Shown here: piece by piece, positions 45,663 through 54,845 of the stretch | How the letters are laid out: each line of letters opens with the position of its first letter | Position numbering within the stretch: the stretch's first letter is position 1 | Assembly: GCF_027571405.1 (NCBI RefSeq) | Contig: NZ_CP092968.1 | Coordinates: forward strand, 3,680,001 to 3,744,000 | Length of the DNA stretch: 64,000 bases | Origin: Methylocystis parvus OBBP | GTDB lineage: Bacteria; Pseudomonadota; Alphaproteobacteria; Rhizobiales; Beijerinckiaceae | Reading direction: 5' to 3' | The notes under the pieces: generated by a model | What the model was told of the DNA's origin: nothing | Seen by the model: only the letters and a program-made list of their open reading frames with translations | Database searches by the model: none | Position numbers and translations under genes: made by a program

Positions 45663-46199
45663 TTACGGCGTCATGACGACCGTCGCGCCGACCGGGACGC
45701 GATCGTAGAGATCGACAATGTCCTCGTTCAGCATGCGGATACAGCCATAGGAGGCGGCGGAGCCGATCGAGGCGCGCATCTTCTGCGTCGTGCCGTGAAT
45801 GGCGACTTGGCCCTCGCTCAGCGTCATGGCGCGGGCGCCCATCGGATTGTTCGGCGCGCCGCCGGGGATCACTTCGGGAAGCTCGGGGTGATCGTGCTTC
45901 ACGTCTTCCGGCGGCGTCCAGTCGGGCGCCACATACTTCGCCGAGACATTTACGACGCCCGACCATTCCTTGCCGGCGCGCGGCACGGCGACCTTGTATT
46001 CGATGGCGTCGTCGGGATCGACGATCAGATAGAGGCGGCGCTCATGTTCGCTGACCAGGATCGTGCCCGGCGCGAGGTCGGAATGATAATGGACGAAAGC
46101 GCGAGCCTCCGCCGTCTGCGGAAGGGCGGCGGCTCCGATCATCGCGGCGGCGCCAAAGACGATGGAAGCGATTTTGCCGGGGGCGGGAAGGCGGTTCAT
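45663..46199 (-). CDS. Exported L,D-transpeptidase (YkuD family)
   Basis: After a signal peptide (about residues 1-33, ending AEARA) comes a YkuD domain with His135 in IHGTT and the nucleophile Cys153 in SYGCIRM. It links peptidoglycan stems or attaches proteins to them in the periplasm. Length (178 aa) is typical for minimal family members. Confidence 0.88.
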   Translation of the reverse strand: MNRLPAPGKIASIVFGAAAMIGAAALPQTAEARAFVHYHSDLAPGTILVSEHERRLYLIVDPDDAIEYKVAVPRAGKEWSGVVNVSAKYVAPDWTPPEDVKHDHPELPEVIPGGAPNNPMGARAMTLSEGQVAIHGTTQKMRASIGSAASYGCIRMLNEDIVDLYDRVPVGATVVMTP

Positions 46200-46309
46200 T
46201 GTTGCGCTCCGAAGTTCGAATGTCCTTGTTGAGCGCGTTTCTATGGGAGTTCCGTTTCTCCATCCGTGCGTAGGCGCACGATTAGCGCCGCCTTGGCGAG
46301 GCGAAGCCG

Positions 46310-46924
46310 CTAAGCCCGCCGGACGGGTTGGCGCAGAATGGTTCGGAGTTTTGCGGGCTCGGTCCTGCGCGCGTCGCTCAGATAGATCTCGTGATGTTTT
46401 CCGCCGAAGGCGAAGCCGCGCGACGGCATCTCCTCGCCATGCAAACGCGCCAGAACAGGGCCCTCGTCGTCATAGGCGCCGACATGCAAAATTTGCAGCG
46501 ACGGGCCTTCGCAGAAAACGTCGAGTCGCAGACTTTCGGGCGGCGCGCCAAGTTTCTTTTGCGTCTTCTGGACGGCCGTTTGAAACATTGCCGCGTCAAT
46601 AAAATCGGGAGCCATGATCATCATGGTCCAGCGCCAGCATGCCTTGCGTCGCGCGACGAAATCAGCTGGGTCGTCCGCCCACCAGAGCCCTTCGAGGGGA
46701 GGGACGACATAATCCTTCTCCTGCGTCTCTTTCGCTAAAAATTTCATTGCGTAGCAGATGGAAAACAGCGACTCGACCGCGTGCTTGTATGAGGGGGCGA
46801 CATTTGGATCGCCAAAGCCGTCGATCATGACGAATTGCATCGCCGGGACGTCAACAAGCGAAAATGCCGTGCGCGAGGCGCCATAGAGATGGGGGAGAGA
46901 TTTCTTGAAATCGATTTTCGTCAT
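46310..46924 (-). CDS. GyrI-like small-molecule-binding domain protein
   Basis: A 204-residue stand-alone GyrI-like/SRPBCC-type effector domain of the COG4832 type (FSLVDVPAMQFVMIDGFGDPN at the start, EGLWWADD in the middle, RGFAFGGKHHEIYLSDARR at the end). There is no DNA-binding domain. Ligand unknown. Confidence 0.75.
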   Translation of the reverse strand: MTKIDFKKSLPHLYGASRTAFSLVDVPAMQFVMIDGFGDPNVAPSYKHAVESLFSICYAMKFLAKETQEKDYVVPPLEGLWWADDPADFVARRKACWRWTMMIMAPDFIDAAMFQTAVQKTQKKLGAPPESLRLDVFCEGPSLQILHVGAYDDEGPVLARLHGEEMPSRGFAFGGKHHEIYLSDARRTEPAKLRTILRQPVRRA

Positions 46925-46966
46925 GGGACCGCCTTTGTGACGTCAACTGAAATTACTGGAAATTTG

Positions 46967-47977
46967 CTAGAATTGCCGCTCCTTCAACCGCCGAAAAGAA
47001 AAGATCCCGGCGAAACCCAAAGCAAACACTGTATGCGGCGTCGTGATGGCCAGATGATAGGCCAAGGCGGCGGCCACGGCGCTTTCTTTTGCGACGCCAT
47101 GGAAATTGATCAGATAGGCCGCAATGCCGGCTTCGAAGACGCCGAGGCCCGCCGGGCTCGCGGGGATAGCGATGGCCAATGCGCCGATGAGCAGCAACGT
47201 CACGGCGTCGGGCGGGCCGAAGGCGGTTTGCGGCAGGATGGTCTTGAACAGCGCGAGGACGAGGCAGCTATTCGTCGCCCAGATCGCGGCGGTGATGAGG
47301 GCGGCGCGCCGCACGTCCTGCGTCGCGAAGAGGGTTTCGGCCTGTGCGACCAATGCGTCCAGCCGCAACCTCTTTACAATGGCCGCGCCTGAAAGCGGCG
47401 CGACGGCCCCGTTTCGTCTCGATCGCAAAATCAGGAAAGCGATAGCGGCGACGAGGAAAGGAACGGCAAGCAGCGGACGATAGTAGTTGTTGTCGATGAC
47501 CGTGACATTCGACGTCGCGCCCGCCAGCGCCGCCAGCACGGCGATCGCCGACAGATCGTATAACTTCTCCAGCACGATCGCGGCGCCGAGCGCGCCGAGC
47601 GGAAAGTTGAACTGCGTCGCGCCCACATAGGCCTTGACGCCCTCGCCGATGCGGAAGGGGATCAGCGCGTTGAAGGTGAAGCCGATCGTCGCGATGACGA
47701 AGCAGGGGAACGGCTTCACGCGCATGATCGCCGCGAGGCGCAGGCCGTAGAACGCCAGAACGACGACATTCATCGTCATCGCAACGAGAATGGCCTGCGG
47801 CGGGATCTGTTGGAATTGCGTCAGAAGCTCGTCGTAATCGACATTGGCGTAGAGCCAGCAGGCGACATAGGCGAAGAAGCATCCGTTCAGGACGAGCGCG
47901 ACATGCCGACCAAGCCGCGCCGCCTGTTTGCGCGAGAGGCGCGTCACCGCGCCTTGCGACGGCGAAGCGGGGGTCAT
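46967..47977 (-). CDS. UPF0104 / LPG synthase transmembrane-domain-like protein
   Basis: A 336-residue membrane protein with about eight helices and the motifs PFRIGEGVKAY and PASPAGLGVFEAG, hallmarks of the UPF0104/AglD/MprF-N membrane family involved in lipid or glycolipid handling. The ATG at 47977 is used; the frame runs on upstream as a shadow of phaB. Substrate unknown. Confidence 0.75.
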   Translation of the reverse strand: MTPASPSQGAVTRLSRKQAARLGRHVALVLNGCFFAYVACWLYANVDYDELLTQFQQIPPQAILVAMTMNVVVLAFYGLRLAAIMRVKPFPCFVIATIGFTFNALIPFRIGEGVKAYVGATQFNFPLGALGAAIVLEKLYDLSAIAVLAALAGATSNVTVIDNNYYRPLLAVPFLVAAIAFLILRSRRNGAVAPLSGAAIVKRLRLDALVAQAETLFATQDVRRAALITAAIWATNSCLVLALFKTILPQTAFGPPDAVTLLLIGALAIAIPASPAGLGVFEAGIAAYLINFHGVAKESAVAAALAYHLAITTPHTVFALGFAGIFSFRRLKERQF

Positions 47978-48016
47978 GCTTCGGGTTCCTCGAGCATTAC
48001 GCGGCGCGCTCCTCGC

Positions 48017-48044
48017 AAAAATGGCCGGCGCAAAGGCCGGCCAT
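48017..48044 (-). terminator. Rho-independent terminator after phaB
   Basis: On the minus strand ATGGCCGGC, a 6-nt loop and GCCGGCCAT form a perfect 9-bp stem, followed by five T residues (48017-48021 on the plus strand as A). It lies about 30 bp after the phaB stop. Confidence 0.8.
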
Positions 48045-48072
48045 CTCAATTCTCTACGCGAGATGCGCGAGA

Positions 48073-48798
48073 TCAGGCCAGATACTGGCCGCCATTGATG
48101 GTCAGCGTCGAGCCGGTGATGAAGCCGGCGTCGTCCGAGGCCAGGAACACGACCGCGCGCGCGATCTCCTCCGGCTCGCCAAGGCGGCCGACGGCGATAT
48201 AGGGGAGGATGTGCTTGTCGAGCACGTCCTGCGGGACGGCCTTCACCATCTCCGTCGCAATATAGCCCGGCGCGATGGCGTTGACGGTGATGCCCTTGGA
48301 GGCCGATTCCTGCGCCAGCGCCTTCACGAAGCCGATGTCGCCGGCCTTGGAGGCCGAGTAGTTGGTCTGGCCGGCCTGGCCCTTCTGGCCGTTGATCGAT
48401 GAGATGACGACGATGCGGCCGAAACCGCGATCGCGCATGCCGTTGATGACCGGGCGCGTGACGTTGAACAGCGAGTTCAGATTGGTGTTGATCACCGCCT
48501 GCCACTGCGCCAGCTCCATCTTGTGGAACAGGCGGTCCTTGGTGATGCCGGCGTTGTTGACGAGAATATCGACCGGGCCGATTTCCTTCTCGATCGCGGC
48601 GACGCCCGCGGCGCAGGCGTCATAATCCGACACGTCGAACTTGAAGACCGGAATGCCGGTCTCGGCCTTGAACTTGTTGGCGGCTTCGTCATTGCCGGCA
48701 TAGGTCGCGGCGACATTGTAGCCGGCGGCTTTCAGCGCCTTGGAAATCGCCTCGCCGATGCCGCGGGTGCCTCCCGTGACGACTGCAACTCTTGCCAT
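48073..48798 (-). CDS. phaB: Acetoacetyl-CoA reductase
   Basis: An NADPH-dependent short-chain dehydrogenase that makes (R)-3-hydroxybutyryl-CoA for polyhydroxybutyrate. Cofactor motif TGGTRGIG (residues 8-15), NNAG at 81-84 and the YSASK catalytic motif (Tyr147, Lys151) are present, and VAVVTGGTRGIGEAI with FKFDVSDYDAC is typical of PhaB. The ATG at 48798, preceded by GGGAG, gives 241 aa. It follows phaA after a 196-bp gap holding REP-like repeats. Confidence 0.92.
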   Translation of the reverse strand: MARVAVVTGGTRGIGEAISKALKAAGYNVAATYAGNDEAANKFKAETGIPVFKFDVSDYDACAAGVAAIEKEIGPVDILVNNAGITKDRLFHKMELAQWQAVINTNLNSLFNVTRPVINGMRDRGFGRIVVISSINGQKGQAGQTNYSASKAGDIGFVKALAQESASKGITVNAIAPGYIATEMVKAVPQDVLDKHILPYIAVGRLGEPEEIARAVVFLASDDAGFITGSTLTINGGQYLA

Positions 48799-48844
48799 TT
48801 GGTTTTCTCCCTTAATGAATCTGCTTTGAGTGCGCGGCCGCATT

Positions 48845-48883
48845 CCCTCTCTCCGCTTGCGGGGAGAGGGCTAGGGTGAGGGG
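48845..48883. repeat. REP-like palindromic repeat, copy 1
   Basis: A stem CCCTCTCTCCGC/GCGGGGAGAGGG is followed on the right by CTAGGGTGAGGGG. It lies between phaA and phaB and is paired with a copy in opposite orientation at 48948-48986. Confidence 0.75.
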
Positions 48884-48947
48884 CTGGCCGCAATTGATCG
48901 CGCTGGAGCTTCGCCGCTCGACAAAGGCGATCGCGGTTGACGCTCTG

Positions 48948-48986
48948 CCCTCACTTTAACCCCCTCCCCGTGAAACGGGGAGAGGG
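48948..48986. repeat. REP-like palindromic repeat, copy 2 (inverted)
   Basis: A left-hand CCCTCACTTTAACC precedes the stem CCCCTCCCCGT/ACGGGGAGAGGG, so the element runs opposite to the copy at 48845. It sits just downstream of the phaA stop. Confidence 0.75.
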
Positions 48987-48994
48987 AGAGGCGC

Positions 48995-50170
48995 TCACCG
49001 CTCGACGGTCAGCGCGATGCCCATGCCGCCGCCGATGCAGAGCGTGGCGAGGCCCTTCTTGGCGTTGCGGCGGCCCATCTCATGAAGCAGGCTGACGAGC
49101 ACGCGGGCGCCGGAAGCGCCGATCGGGTGGCCGATGGCGATGGCGCCGCCATTGACGTTCACCTTGGCGAGATCCCAGCCCATGTCCTTGTTGACCGCGA
49201 TGGCCTGAGCCGCGAAGGCCTCGTTCGCCTCGATGAGGTCGAGGTCGGCGACCTTCCAGCCGGCCTTCTCCAGCGCCTTGCGCGAGGCGGGGATCGGGCC
49301 CGAGCCCATCACGGACGGATCGACGCCGGCGGTCGCCCAGGAGGCGATGCGGGCGAGCGGCGTCAGGCCGCGCTTGGCCGCTTCAGCGGCGGACATGACG
49401 ACGAGCGCCGCGCCGCCGTCATTGATGCCCGAGGCGTTCGCCGCGGTCACGGTGCCGTCCTTGATGAAGGCGGGCTTCAGCTTGGCGACGCCGTCCAGCG
49501 TCACGCCATGCTTGACGTATTCGTCGCTGTCGACGACCACGTCGCCCTTGCGGGTCGAGATGGTGTAGGGGACGATCTCGTCCTTGAACTTGCCGGCCTT
49601 CTGCGCGGCTTCCGCCTTGTTCTGCGAGGCGACGGCGAAGGCGTCCTGCTCCTCGCGGGTGATCTGCCACTTCTTGGCGACGTTCTCGGCCGTGATGCCC
49701 ATGTGATAATTATTGAAGGCGTCGGTGAGGCCGTCGATGATCATCGTGTCGACGAACTTCACGTCGCCCATTTTCGTACCAGCGCGCAGATGGGCGGCAT
49801 GGGTCGAGAGCGACATGGACTCCTGGCCGCCCGCGACGACGATCTGGGCGTCGCCCGCCTGGATCTGCTGGGCGGCGAGCGCCACGGCGCGCAGGCCCGA
49901 GCCGCAGACCTGATTGACGCCGAAAGCGGTGGCGCTGTCCGGAACGCCGGCCTTGATCGCAGCCTGACGGGCGGGGTTCTGGCCGTGGGCGGCGCCCAGC
50001 ACCTGGCCGAGGATGACTTCGCAGACGTCCTGGGAGTCGACCTTTGCGCGCTCGAGAGCGGCCTTGACAGCAGCGGCGCCGAGCTCGTGGGCCGGAACCG
50101 TGGCGAAGGCTCCGTTGAACGATCCGACGGCGGTGCGCGCCGCGGAAACGATCACGATATCGGTCGTCAT
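48995..50170 (-). CDS. phaA: Acetyl-CoA C-acetyltransferase (beta-ketothiolase)
   Basis: It condenses two acetyl-CoA to acetoacetyl-CoA, the first step of polyhydroxybutyrate synthesis. Catalytic residues are Cys89 (NQVCGSGLR), His348 (GHPIGASG) and Cys378 (CIGGGMG). Length (391 aa) is normal. It precedes phaB on the same strand and is divergent from phaR. Confidence 0.95.
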   Translation of the reverse strand: MTTDIVIVSAARTAVGSFNGAFATVPAHELGAAAVKAALERAKVDSQDVCEVILGQVLGAAHGQNPARQAAIKAGVPDSATAFGVNQVCGSGLRAVALAAQQIQAGDAQIVVAGGQESMSLSTHAAHLRAGTKMGDVKFVDTMIIDGLTDAFNNYHMGITAENVAKKWQITREEQDAFAVASQNKAEAAQKAGKFKDEIVPYTISTRKGDVVVDSDEYVKHGVTLDGVAKLKPAFIKDGTVTAANASGINDGGAALVVMSAAEAAKRGLTPLARIASWATAGVDPSVMGSGPIPASRKALEKAGWKVADLDLIEANEAFAAQAIAVNKDMGWDLAKVNVNGGAIAIGHPIGASGARVLVSLLHEMGRRNAKKGLATLCIGGGMGIALTVER

Positions 50171-50415
50171 ATCTGTCTCCCTTTTAAAGATGGTCGAGCT
50201 CTCGAGGCCCTCAGCGCCCGGCCGGGGCGGATGTGGTTGAGCATTTCGCGCTTGCGTTCGTCAAGCCGCGGCCCGTTTTGCACGGAATTGGGGGGGAGCG
50301 AAAGGCTTCGCCAAGGAAAATATTGCCGCAGGCGCCAAAATGCGTCTATCGTCAATCGGCTGGGCTTGACCTTTTTTTAGGCTGCCCGAGCGGCGAGGGG
50401 AGCACTGTCAGGCGT
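50171..50415. promoter_or_regulatory. Divergent phaA-phaR intergenic region
   Basis: 245 bp with no gene between the divergent phaA and phaR starts. AAAGGGAG precedes phaA. Possible TTGAC-type -35 boxes occur on both strands but their -10 partners are weak, so no promoter is assigned. A PhaR binding site would be expected here; none was recognised. Confidence 0.4.
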
Positions 50416-51039
50416 ATGGCGACCGAGAAGAAACCGACAACCATCAAAAAATACGCCAATCGTCGTTTATACGACACGGGAACAAGCACTTACGTCACGC
50501 TTGAAGATCTCGCCGCCATGGTGAAGCGGGGGGAGGATTTCGTCGTTTGCGACGCCAAGACGGGTGAGGACATCACCCGCCCCGTGCTCACCCAGATCAT
50601 CTTCGAGCAGGAGGGCAAGGACGGCCAGAGCCTGCTGCCGATCGCTTTCCTGCGTCAGCTCATCCGCTTCTATGGCGACTCGATGCAGATGCTCGTGCCG
50701 AGCTATCTGGAGTTCTCGATCGACAAGCTCACCAAGGAACAGCAGAAATTCCGCGAACAGATTTCCTCCGCGCTGCCCGCCGGCCCCTTTACCGAGCCCA
50801 CCCGCGCCGCCTTCCAGGCGATGGAGGAGCAGGCCCGCAAGAACATGGCCGTGTTCCGCCAGGCGCTGACCATGTTCAACCCCTTCGGCCTGTCGACTGA
50901 GGGCGTCTCCGGCGCCACCGGGCCGACGCTGGACGAACATGAGGGCGTGGCGCCGGCCAAGGAGGGCGGCGACATGGCGGAGCTGAAGAAGCAGCTCGAT
51001 GAGCTGAACAAGCGGATCGATAATTTATCGAAGGGGTGA
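50416..51039 (+). CDS. phaR: Polyhydroxyalkanoate synthesis repressor
   Basis: The N-terminal PHB/PHA-accumulation DNA-binding domain (TTIKKYANRRLYDTGTSTYV, then LEDLAAMV) and the following VLTQIIFEQE region are hallmarks of PhaR, which senses polymer and represses phasin and synthesis genes. The C-terminus is a coiled coil (AELKKQLDELNKRIDNL). The ATG at 50416 gives 207 aa; the frame is open from 50233. It is divergent from phaA. Confidence 0.93.
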   Translation: MATEKKPTTIKKYANRRLYDTGTSTYVTLEDLAAMVKRGEDFVVCDAKTGEDITRPVLTQIIFEQEGKDGQSLLPIAFLRQLIRFYGDSMQMLVPSYLEFSIDKLTKEQQKFREQISSALPAGPFTEPTRAAFQAMEEQARKNMAVFRQALTMFNPFGLSTEGVSGATGPTLDEHEGVAPAKEGGDMAELKKQLDELNKRIDNLSKG

Positions 51040-51062
51040 GGAAGGCGCGGGCATCGCTTTTT

Positions 51063-51319
51063 CTATAAATCATCCGGCCATTTTTGAGCCGTGTGGATGA
51101 TCGTCAGGATTTCGACGCCGTCCGATTTCACCCGATAGGCGACGATATACGGCAGTTCCGCAAGCGGGAGTTCGCGCGTTCCTTTCACGCGCCCGGCCCA
51201 TCTCCGGATAGTCGGCAAGCCCCGCAGTCGCGGAGCTGATCCGGGCGACGACGCGGGACGCCGATCTGTTCGAGGCGCCTGAGCGCACGCCGGGTCCATA
51301 CAATGTTGCGCAAGCTCAT
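51063..51319 (-). pseudogene. Frameshifted ParE/RelE-type toxin
   Basis: Three reading frames together spell a ParE-like toxin. Frame 1 gives MSLRNIVWTRRALRRLEQI, starting at 51319 in an ATGA overlap with the antitoxin stop; frame 2 gives ASRVVARISSATAGLADYPEMGR; frame 3 gives RVKGTRELPLAELPYIVAYR to the stop at 51063. About ten residues usual in the family between the first two parts are missing. At least two frame changes break the gene, so a functional toxin is unlikely unless there are sequencing errors. Confidence 0.8.
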
Positions 51320-51555
51320 GAAGTGCGGGCGGCGAACCTGGCCGTGATCCGCGCGACATCCTCGGGAGAAGCGAAATCCCCCGCCTCTGCATCCGCGAGG
51401 CCCGCCTCGATCTCGCGAACGCGCCACTCTTCGAGCCTGACGAAGTCTTCGATCGCCTGAGCCGCCACCGACGCAGGCGAGCGGTCGAGCTTCTTCGCCA
51501 GAAGGTCGAGTTTGCTCAAGGTCTCGTCGGGCAGTTGGAGGGTATATGACGTCAT
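51316..51555 (-). CDS. Ribbon-helix-helix antitoxin, ParD/CopG-like
   Basis: A 79-residue antitoxin. The N-terminal TLQLPDETLSKLDLLAKKLD with SPASVAAQAIEDFV forms a ribbon-helix-helix DNA-binding domain, and the acidic C-terminus (EEWRVREIEAGLADAEAGD) is the usual toxin-binding region. The frame is intact, unlike its partner. It should autoregulate the operon. Confidence 0.8.
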   Translation of the reverse strand: MTSYTLQLPDETLSKLDLLAKKLDRSPASVAAQAIEDFVRLEEWRVREIEAGLADAEAGDFASPEDVARITARFAARTS

Positions 51556-51609
51556 CAGGGCTAGCTCCTGGGGAGCAATATTCGCCCGCGGCTTCCGCCC
51601 GTCAATACG

Positions 51610-52707
51610 TCACGTATTGAACCTGAAATGCATCACGTCGCCGTCCGCGACCACATATTCCTTCCCCTCCAGCCGCAGCCGCCCGGCGTCCCGTGCGCCC
51701 GCTTCGCCCTTATTGGCGACGTAGTCGTCAAAGGCGATGGTTTCGGCGCGGATGAAGCCCTTCTCGAAATCCGTATGGATCACGCCCGCCGCCGCCGGGG
51801 CGCGGGTGCCTTTCTCGATCGTCCAGGCGCGCGCTTCCTTGGGGCCGACGGTGAAATAGGTGATGAGGCGCAGCAGGTCGTAGCCGGCGCGGATCACGCG
51901 GTTGAGACCGGGCTCTTTAAGGCCCACGGCCTCCAGAAAATCCTTCTGCTCCTCGGTCGGCATCACCGCGATCTCGCTCTCGATCTTCGCCGACACCACG
52001 ACGGCCGCCGCGCCTTCTTCCTTCGCCCGCGCCGCGACCTTTGTGGACTCGCCGTTGCCCTCCGAAGCCGACTCCTCCTCGACATTGCAGACATAGAGGA
52101 CGGGCTTGGACGACAGCAGCCCCAGCCCCTCGAAGGTCTTGCGCTCCTCCTCGGAGACTTTCGCCATGCGGGCGGGCTTGCCTTCGCGCAGCAGCACGAG
52201 GCAGCGATTCATGAGATCGACCTGCTCCTTCGCTTCCTTGTCGCCGCCCTTGGCTTTCTTCTCGAGCGCGACGACGCGCTTTTCGAGGCTTTCGAGATCG
52301 GCCAGCATCAGCTCGGTTTCGATCGTCTCGATGTCGCGGATCGGATCGACGCCGCCCTCGACATGGGTCACGTCGCTATCCTCGAAGCAGCGCACGACAT
52401 GAGCGATTGCGTCGCATTCGCGAATATTGGCCAGGAACTGGTTGCCGAGCCCCTCGCCCTTGGAGGCGCCGCGCACCAGGCCGGCAATGTCCACGAAGGT
52501 GAGCTGCGTCGGGATGATCTGTTTGGAGCCCGCGATCTCGCACAATTTATCCAAGCGCGGATCGGGCACCGCCACCGCGCCGACATTGGGCTCGATGGTG
52601 CAGAAGGGATAATTCGCGGCCTGCGCCGCCGCTGTCTGGGTCAGCGCGTTGAAGAGGGTCGATTTGCCGACGTTCGGCAGACCGACAATGCCGCATTTGA
52701 AGCCCAT
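51610..52707 (-). CDS. ychF: Redox-regulated P-loop ATPase YchF
   Basis: An Obg-related universal P-loop protein that prefers [15 protein letters not shown] is the P-loop, [17 protein letters not shown] the switch II/G3 region and NVEE the altered G4 motif typical of YchF. A C-terminal TGS domain ([16 protein letters not shown]) follows. The ATG at 52707 gives 365 aa; longer frames upstream are spurious. Confidence 0.95.
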   Translation of the reverse strand: MGFKCGIVGLPNVGKSTLFNALTQTAAAQAANYPFCTIEPNVGAVAVPDPRLDKLCEIAGSKQIIPTQLTFVDIAGLVRGASKGEGLGNQFLANIRECDAIAHVVRCFEDSDVTHVEGGVDPIRDIETIETELMLADLESLEKRVVALEKKAKGGDKEAKEQVDLMNRCLVLLREGKPARMAKVSEEERKTFEGLGLLSSKPVLYVCNVEEESASEGNGESTKVAARAKEEGAAAVVVSAKIESEIAVMPTEEQKDFLEAVGLKEPGLNRVIRAGYDLLRLITYFTVGPKEARAWTIEKGTRAPAAAGVIHTDFEKGFIRAETIAFDDYVANKGEAGARDAGRLRLEGKEYVVADGDVMHFRFNT

Positions 52708-52767
52708 ATCCGTCCCGCTTGCTTTGGAGATTGCATCTTTGGCGCGGGGTATGCGGGGCGCGGGCGC

Positions 52768-52794
52768 AAAAGGCAAGGGGCGCCGAAGCGCCCC
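52768..52794 (-). terminator. Rho-independent terminator after the cytochrome gene
   Basis: On the minus strand GGGGCGC-TTCG-GCGCCCC forms a 7-bp stem with a stable TTCG tetraloop, followed by TTGCCTTTT. It lies about 32 bp beyond the cytochrome stop. Confidence 0.75.
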
Positions 52795-52825
52795 CGCATC
52801 ATCTCGTCGAAAGGTCCGGCCGCGG

Positions 52826-54625
52826 TCAGAGGCTCTTGAGATATTCCAGAAGCGCCTTCTTCTGGCGGTCGTCGAGCTGCGTGCCGAAATTGTGGCCGCA
52901 GCGACTATTCGCCGAGGCGTCGATCCCCTCGCAGGCGGCCGTCGTCTTGTAGACGAAGTTGAACTTCGTCTGCGTCTTGGCGAGGCCGACATTTTCGAGG
53001 TCATAGGCCGGCCCGACCGCGAAGCTCTCGGGACGATCCTTTGGCGGCTTCAGCAGATCGGCCAGCGTCGGCACGGAGCCATTGTGGAGATAGGGCGCCG
53101 TCGCCCAGATGCCCTTCATGACGCGGGACTCGTATTTCGGCGCTTTCGGCGTGTCTTCAGGACGCCGATAGATCGCCTCGAGCGTCTTCTTCACGACGTC
53201 GACGAAATTCATTTTGAGCACGCCCAGCACTTCCGGATCGCCAGAGCGGTTCTTGACGCATTCCTCGAAAATCGGGCGGAGCAAAAGGGGATTCTTGACC
53301 GCCGACCGCGCAATCGATTGGAAAACCGACGTCGCCAGAATGTTGAAGATCGCGTCCCTGTTTTTGAGCTTTCCGAAGGGCGGCAGGGGAATGGTCTCGC
53401 CTTGAAGGACGCCGGTGTCCGCGTCGCGCGTGAGCACGGCGTATTCGGCGCCGTCCGTCTGGACGGCCTGGATCGGCGTGTTCCAGGTCTCTCCGGGCTT
53501 TGCGCAGGCGCGCGGCGGGTCGACCTTCGTATTCACTTCATGGCAATTCGGGCCGCAGCCGCCCTTTTCCTGAGGCCAGTCGAAAATCTCGTCGCCTTCC
53601 TTGACCAGAGCCTGATCGAGATTGCCGGGCCATTTCGGCGGCTCGAGCTTCTTGATCAATGTTTCGAGCTTCATGAGCCCAGGAAAATTGAGCGACAAAT
53701 CGTCAGTATAGCTCACGCCGATAATCGGAACCCGCCTGGGCTTGAACACGCCGAAGACGCCGAAGACCTCGCCGACATTGCGCGCGAGACCGAGTATGTC
53801 GTCGCCGTTTTCCGCGAAGCCGGGCCATTGGGTCTTGTGCTGTCGCGCGGCGTTCCAAACGAAGGGATAACGCACCGGCGCATCGGCGCTCTGAATATTG
53901 CCCGGGATCATGCGATTGGCGCCGTCGCCGATATCGAGCCCGGCGACGCGGTTGAAGATCATCGATACGGCGTCGGCGCGCCCGGGGCCCCATTGCAGGC
54001 CGAGCGGGCGCTGAGGCGTCGCCGGATGCAGTGCGAGACGGAAGATGGTGTGGAAGGGCTCGCGCCACGCTTTGAAGTCCTGGCGTAATTTTTCCTGCGC
54101 CGATTTCGACGCGCCGGCGCCCAATACGGCCTTGGCGAAATCCGCGAAGATCGCATCGTCCGTCGCCACTTTGTCGAAGGCCGTGTCCAGATCCTCGAAG
54201 AGGCTCTGGAAATCGACCAGCGCCGGACCGCCGTCGATGCGCAGCGGCGCGCCGTCTATCTCAATTTGCCTCGTATGGCAGGCCGAGCAGGTCATGCTCA
54301 GATAGGACTGTCCGTCATAGGGCGCCGCGAGAAATCCGACCGGAAGGCCGGGCGTCGGACTCCTGGGATTCGCGAGATAGCCGTATCTGCCGAAGCCGTC
54401 GTCGAGAAAGCCCGAGCCGTCTTCGCGCTTCAGGGCTTTGATCCATTTCAGGGGAACGATGCGCGCCCCCTGATCCTGGCTGTAATAGGCGTTGCGGTCC
54501 GCCTGGGTCCAACCCTGATCCAGAAATTTGACCTCCGCCGCCCCGGCGCCCGTCGTCAGGCGAAGCATCGACGCGGCCCCGGCCAGCACGATGATCGACG
54601 CAGAAATCCGATGACGTTTGAACAT
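52826..54625 (-). CDS. RoxA-like dihaem cytochrome c
   Basis: A signal peptide (about residues 1-30) precedes a large dihaem cytochrome of the cytochrome c peroxidase/rubber oxygenase-like group. The first haem site is CSACH (Cys113-His117). The second reads CGPNCH (Cys357, Cys361, His362), a CXXXCH motif with one extra residue; the codons confirm this. The end APYLHNGSVPTLADLL is conserved in the family. It should act in the periplasm; the substrate is unknown and polyisoprene cleavage cannot be claimed. 599 aa. Confidence 0.78.
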   Translation of the reverse strand: MFKRHRISASIIVLAGAASMLRLTTGAGAAEVKFLDQGWTQADRNAYYSQDQGARIVPLKWIKALKREDGSGFLDDGFGRYGYLANPRSPTPGLPVGFLAAPYDGQSYLSMTCSACHTRQIEIDGAPLRIDGGPALVDFQSLFEDLDTAFDKVATDDAIFADFAKAVLGAGASKSAQEKLRQDFKAWREPFHTIFRLALHPATPQRPLGLQWGPGRADAVSMIFNRVAGLDIGDGANRMIPGNIQSADAPVRYPFVWNAARQHKTQWPGFAENGDDILGLARNVGEVFGVFGVFKPRRVPIIGVSYTDDLSLNFPGLMKLETLIKKLEPPKWPGNLDQALVKEGDEIFDWPQEKGGCGPNCHEVNTKVDPPRACAKPGETWNTPIQAVQTDGAEYAVLTRDADTGVLQGETIPLPPFGKLKNRDAIFNILATSVFQSIARSAVKNPLLLRPIFEECVKNRSGDPEVLGVLKMNFVDVVKKTLEAIYRRPEDTPKAPKYESRVMKGIWATAPYLHNGSVPTLADLLKPPKDRPESFAVGPAYDLENVGLAKTQTKFNFVYKTTAACEGIDASANSRCGHNFGTQLDDRQKKALLEYLKSL

Positions 54626-54845
54626 GATCCCCTCCCCAATGAATCGCGTAATATTTTTTCACAGCGAACCACAAAATAGTCCTGTTCGCAATTGGGGTTG
54701 AGTTGAGTTGCGATGCCGAATGCGCGCAAAATTCGATTGAATTGAGTTGACCCCTGTCGCGACGCGGTCGAAAAGCGAAAGAAAATATGCATGCGCTTCG
54801 CGGATTTCGTGGGCGCCCCTGAAAGTTCGAACGGCGAGCGGAAGA
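54626..54845. promoter_or_regulatory. Divergent intergenic region, cytochrome and L,D-transpeptidase
   Basis: About 220 bp without a gene. It contains repeated TTGAGTTGAGTTG / TTGAATTGAGTTG stretches (about 54706-54750) of unknown meaning. No clear -35/-10 pair seen. Confidence 0.35.

Noticed and set aside
48845..48986. CRISPR array
   Set aside because: Only two palindromic elements in opposite orientation; no regular spacers or cas genes.
51628..52839. Plus-strand frame of 403 codons opposite ychF
   Set aside because: Antisense shadow of a universally conserved gene.
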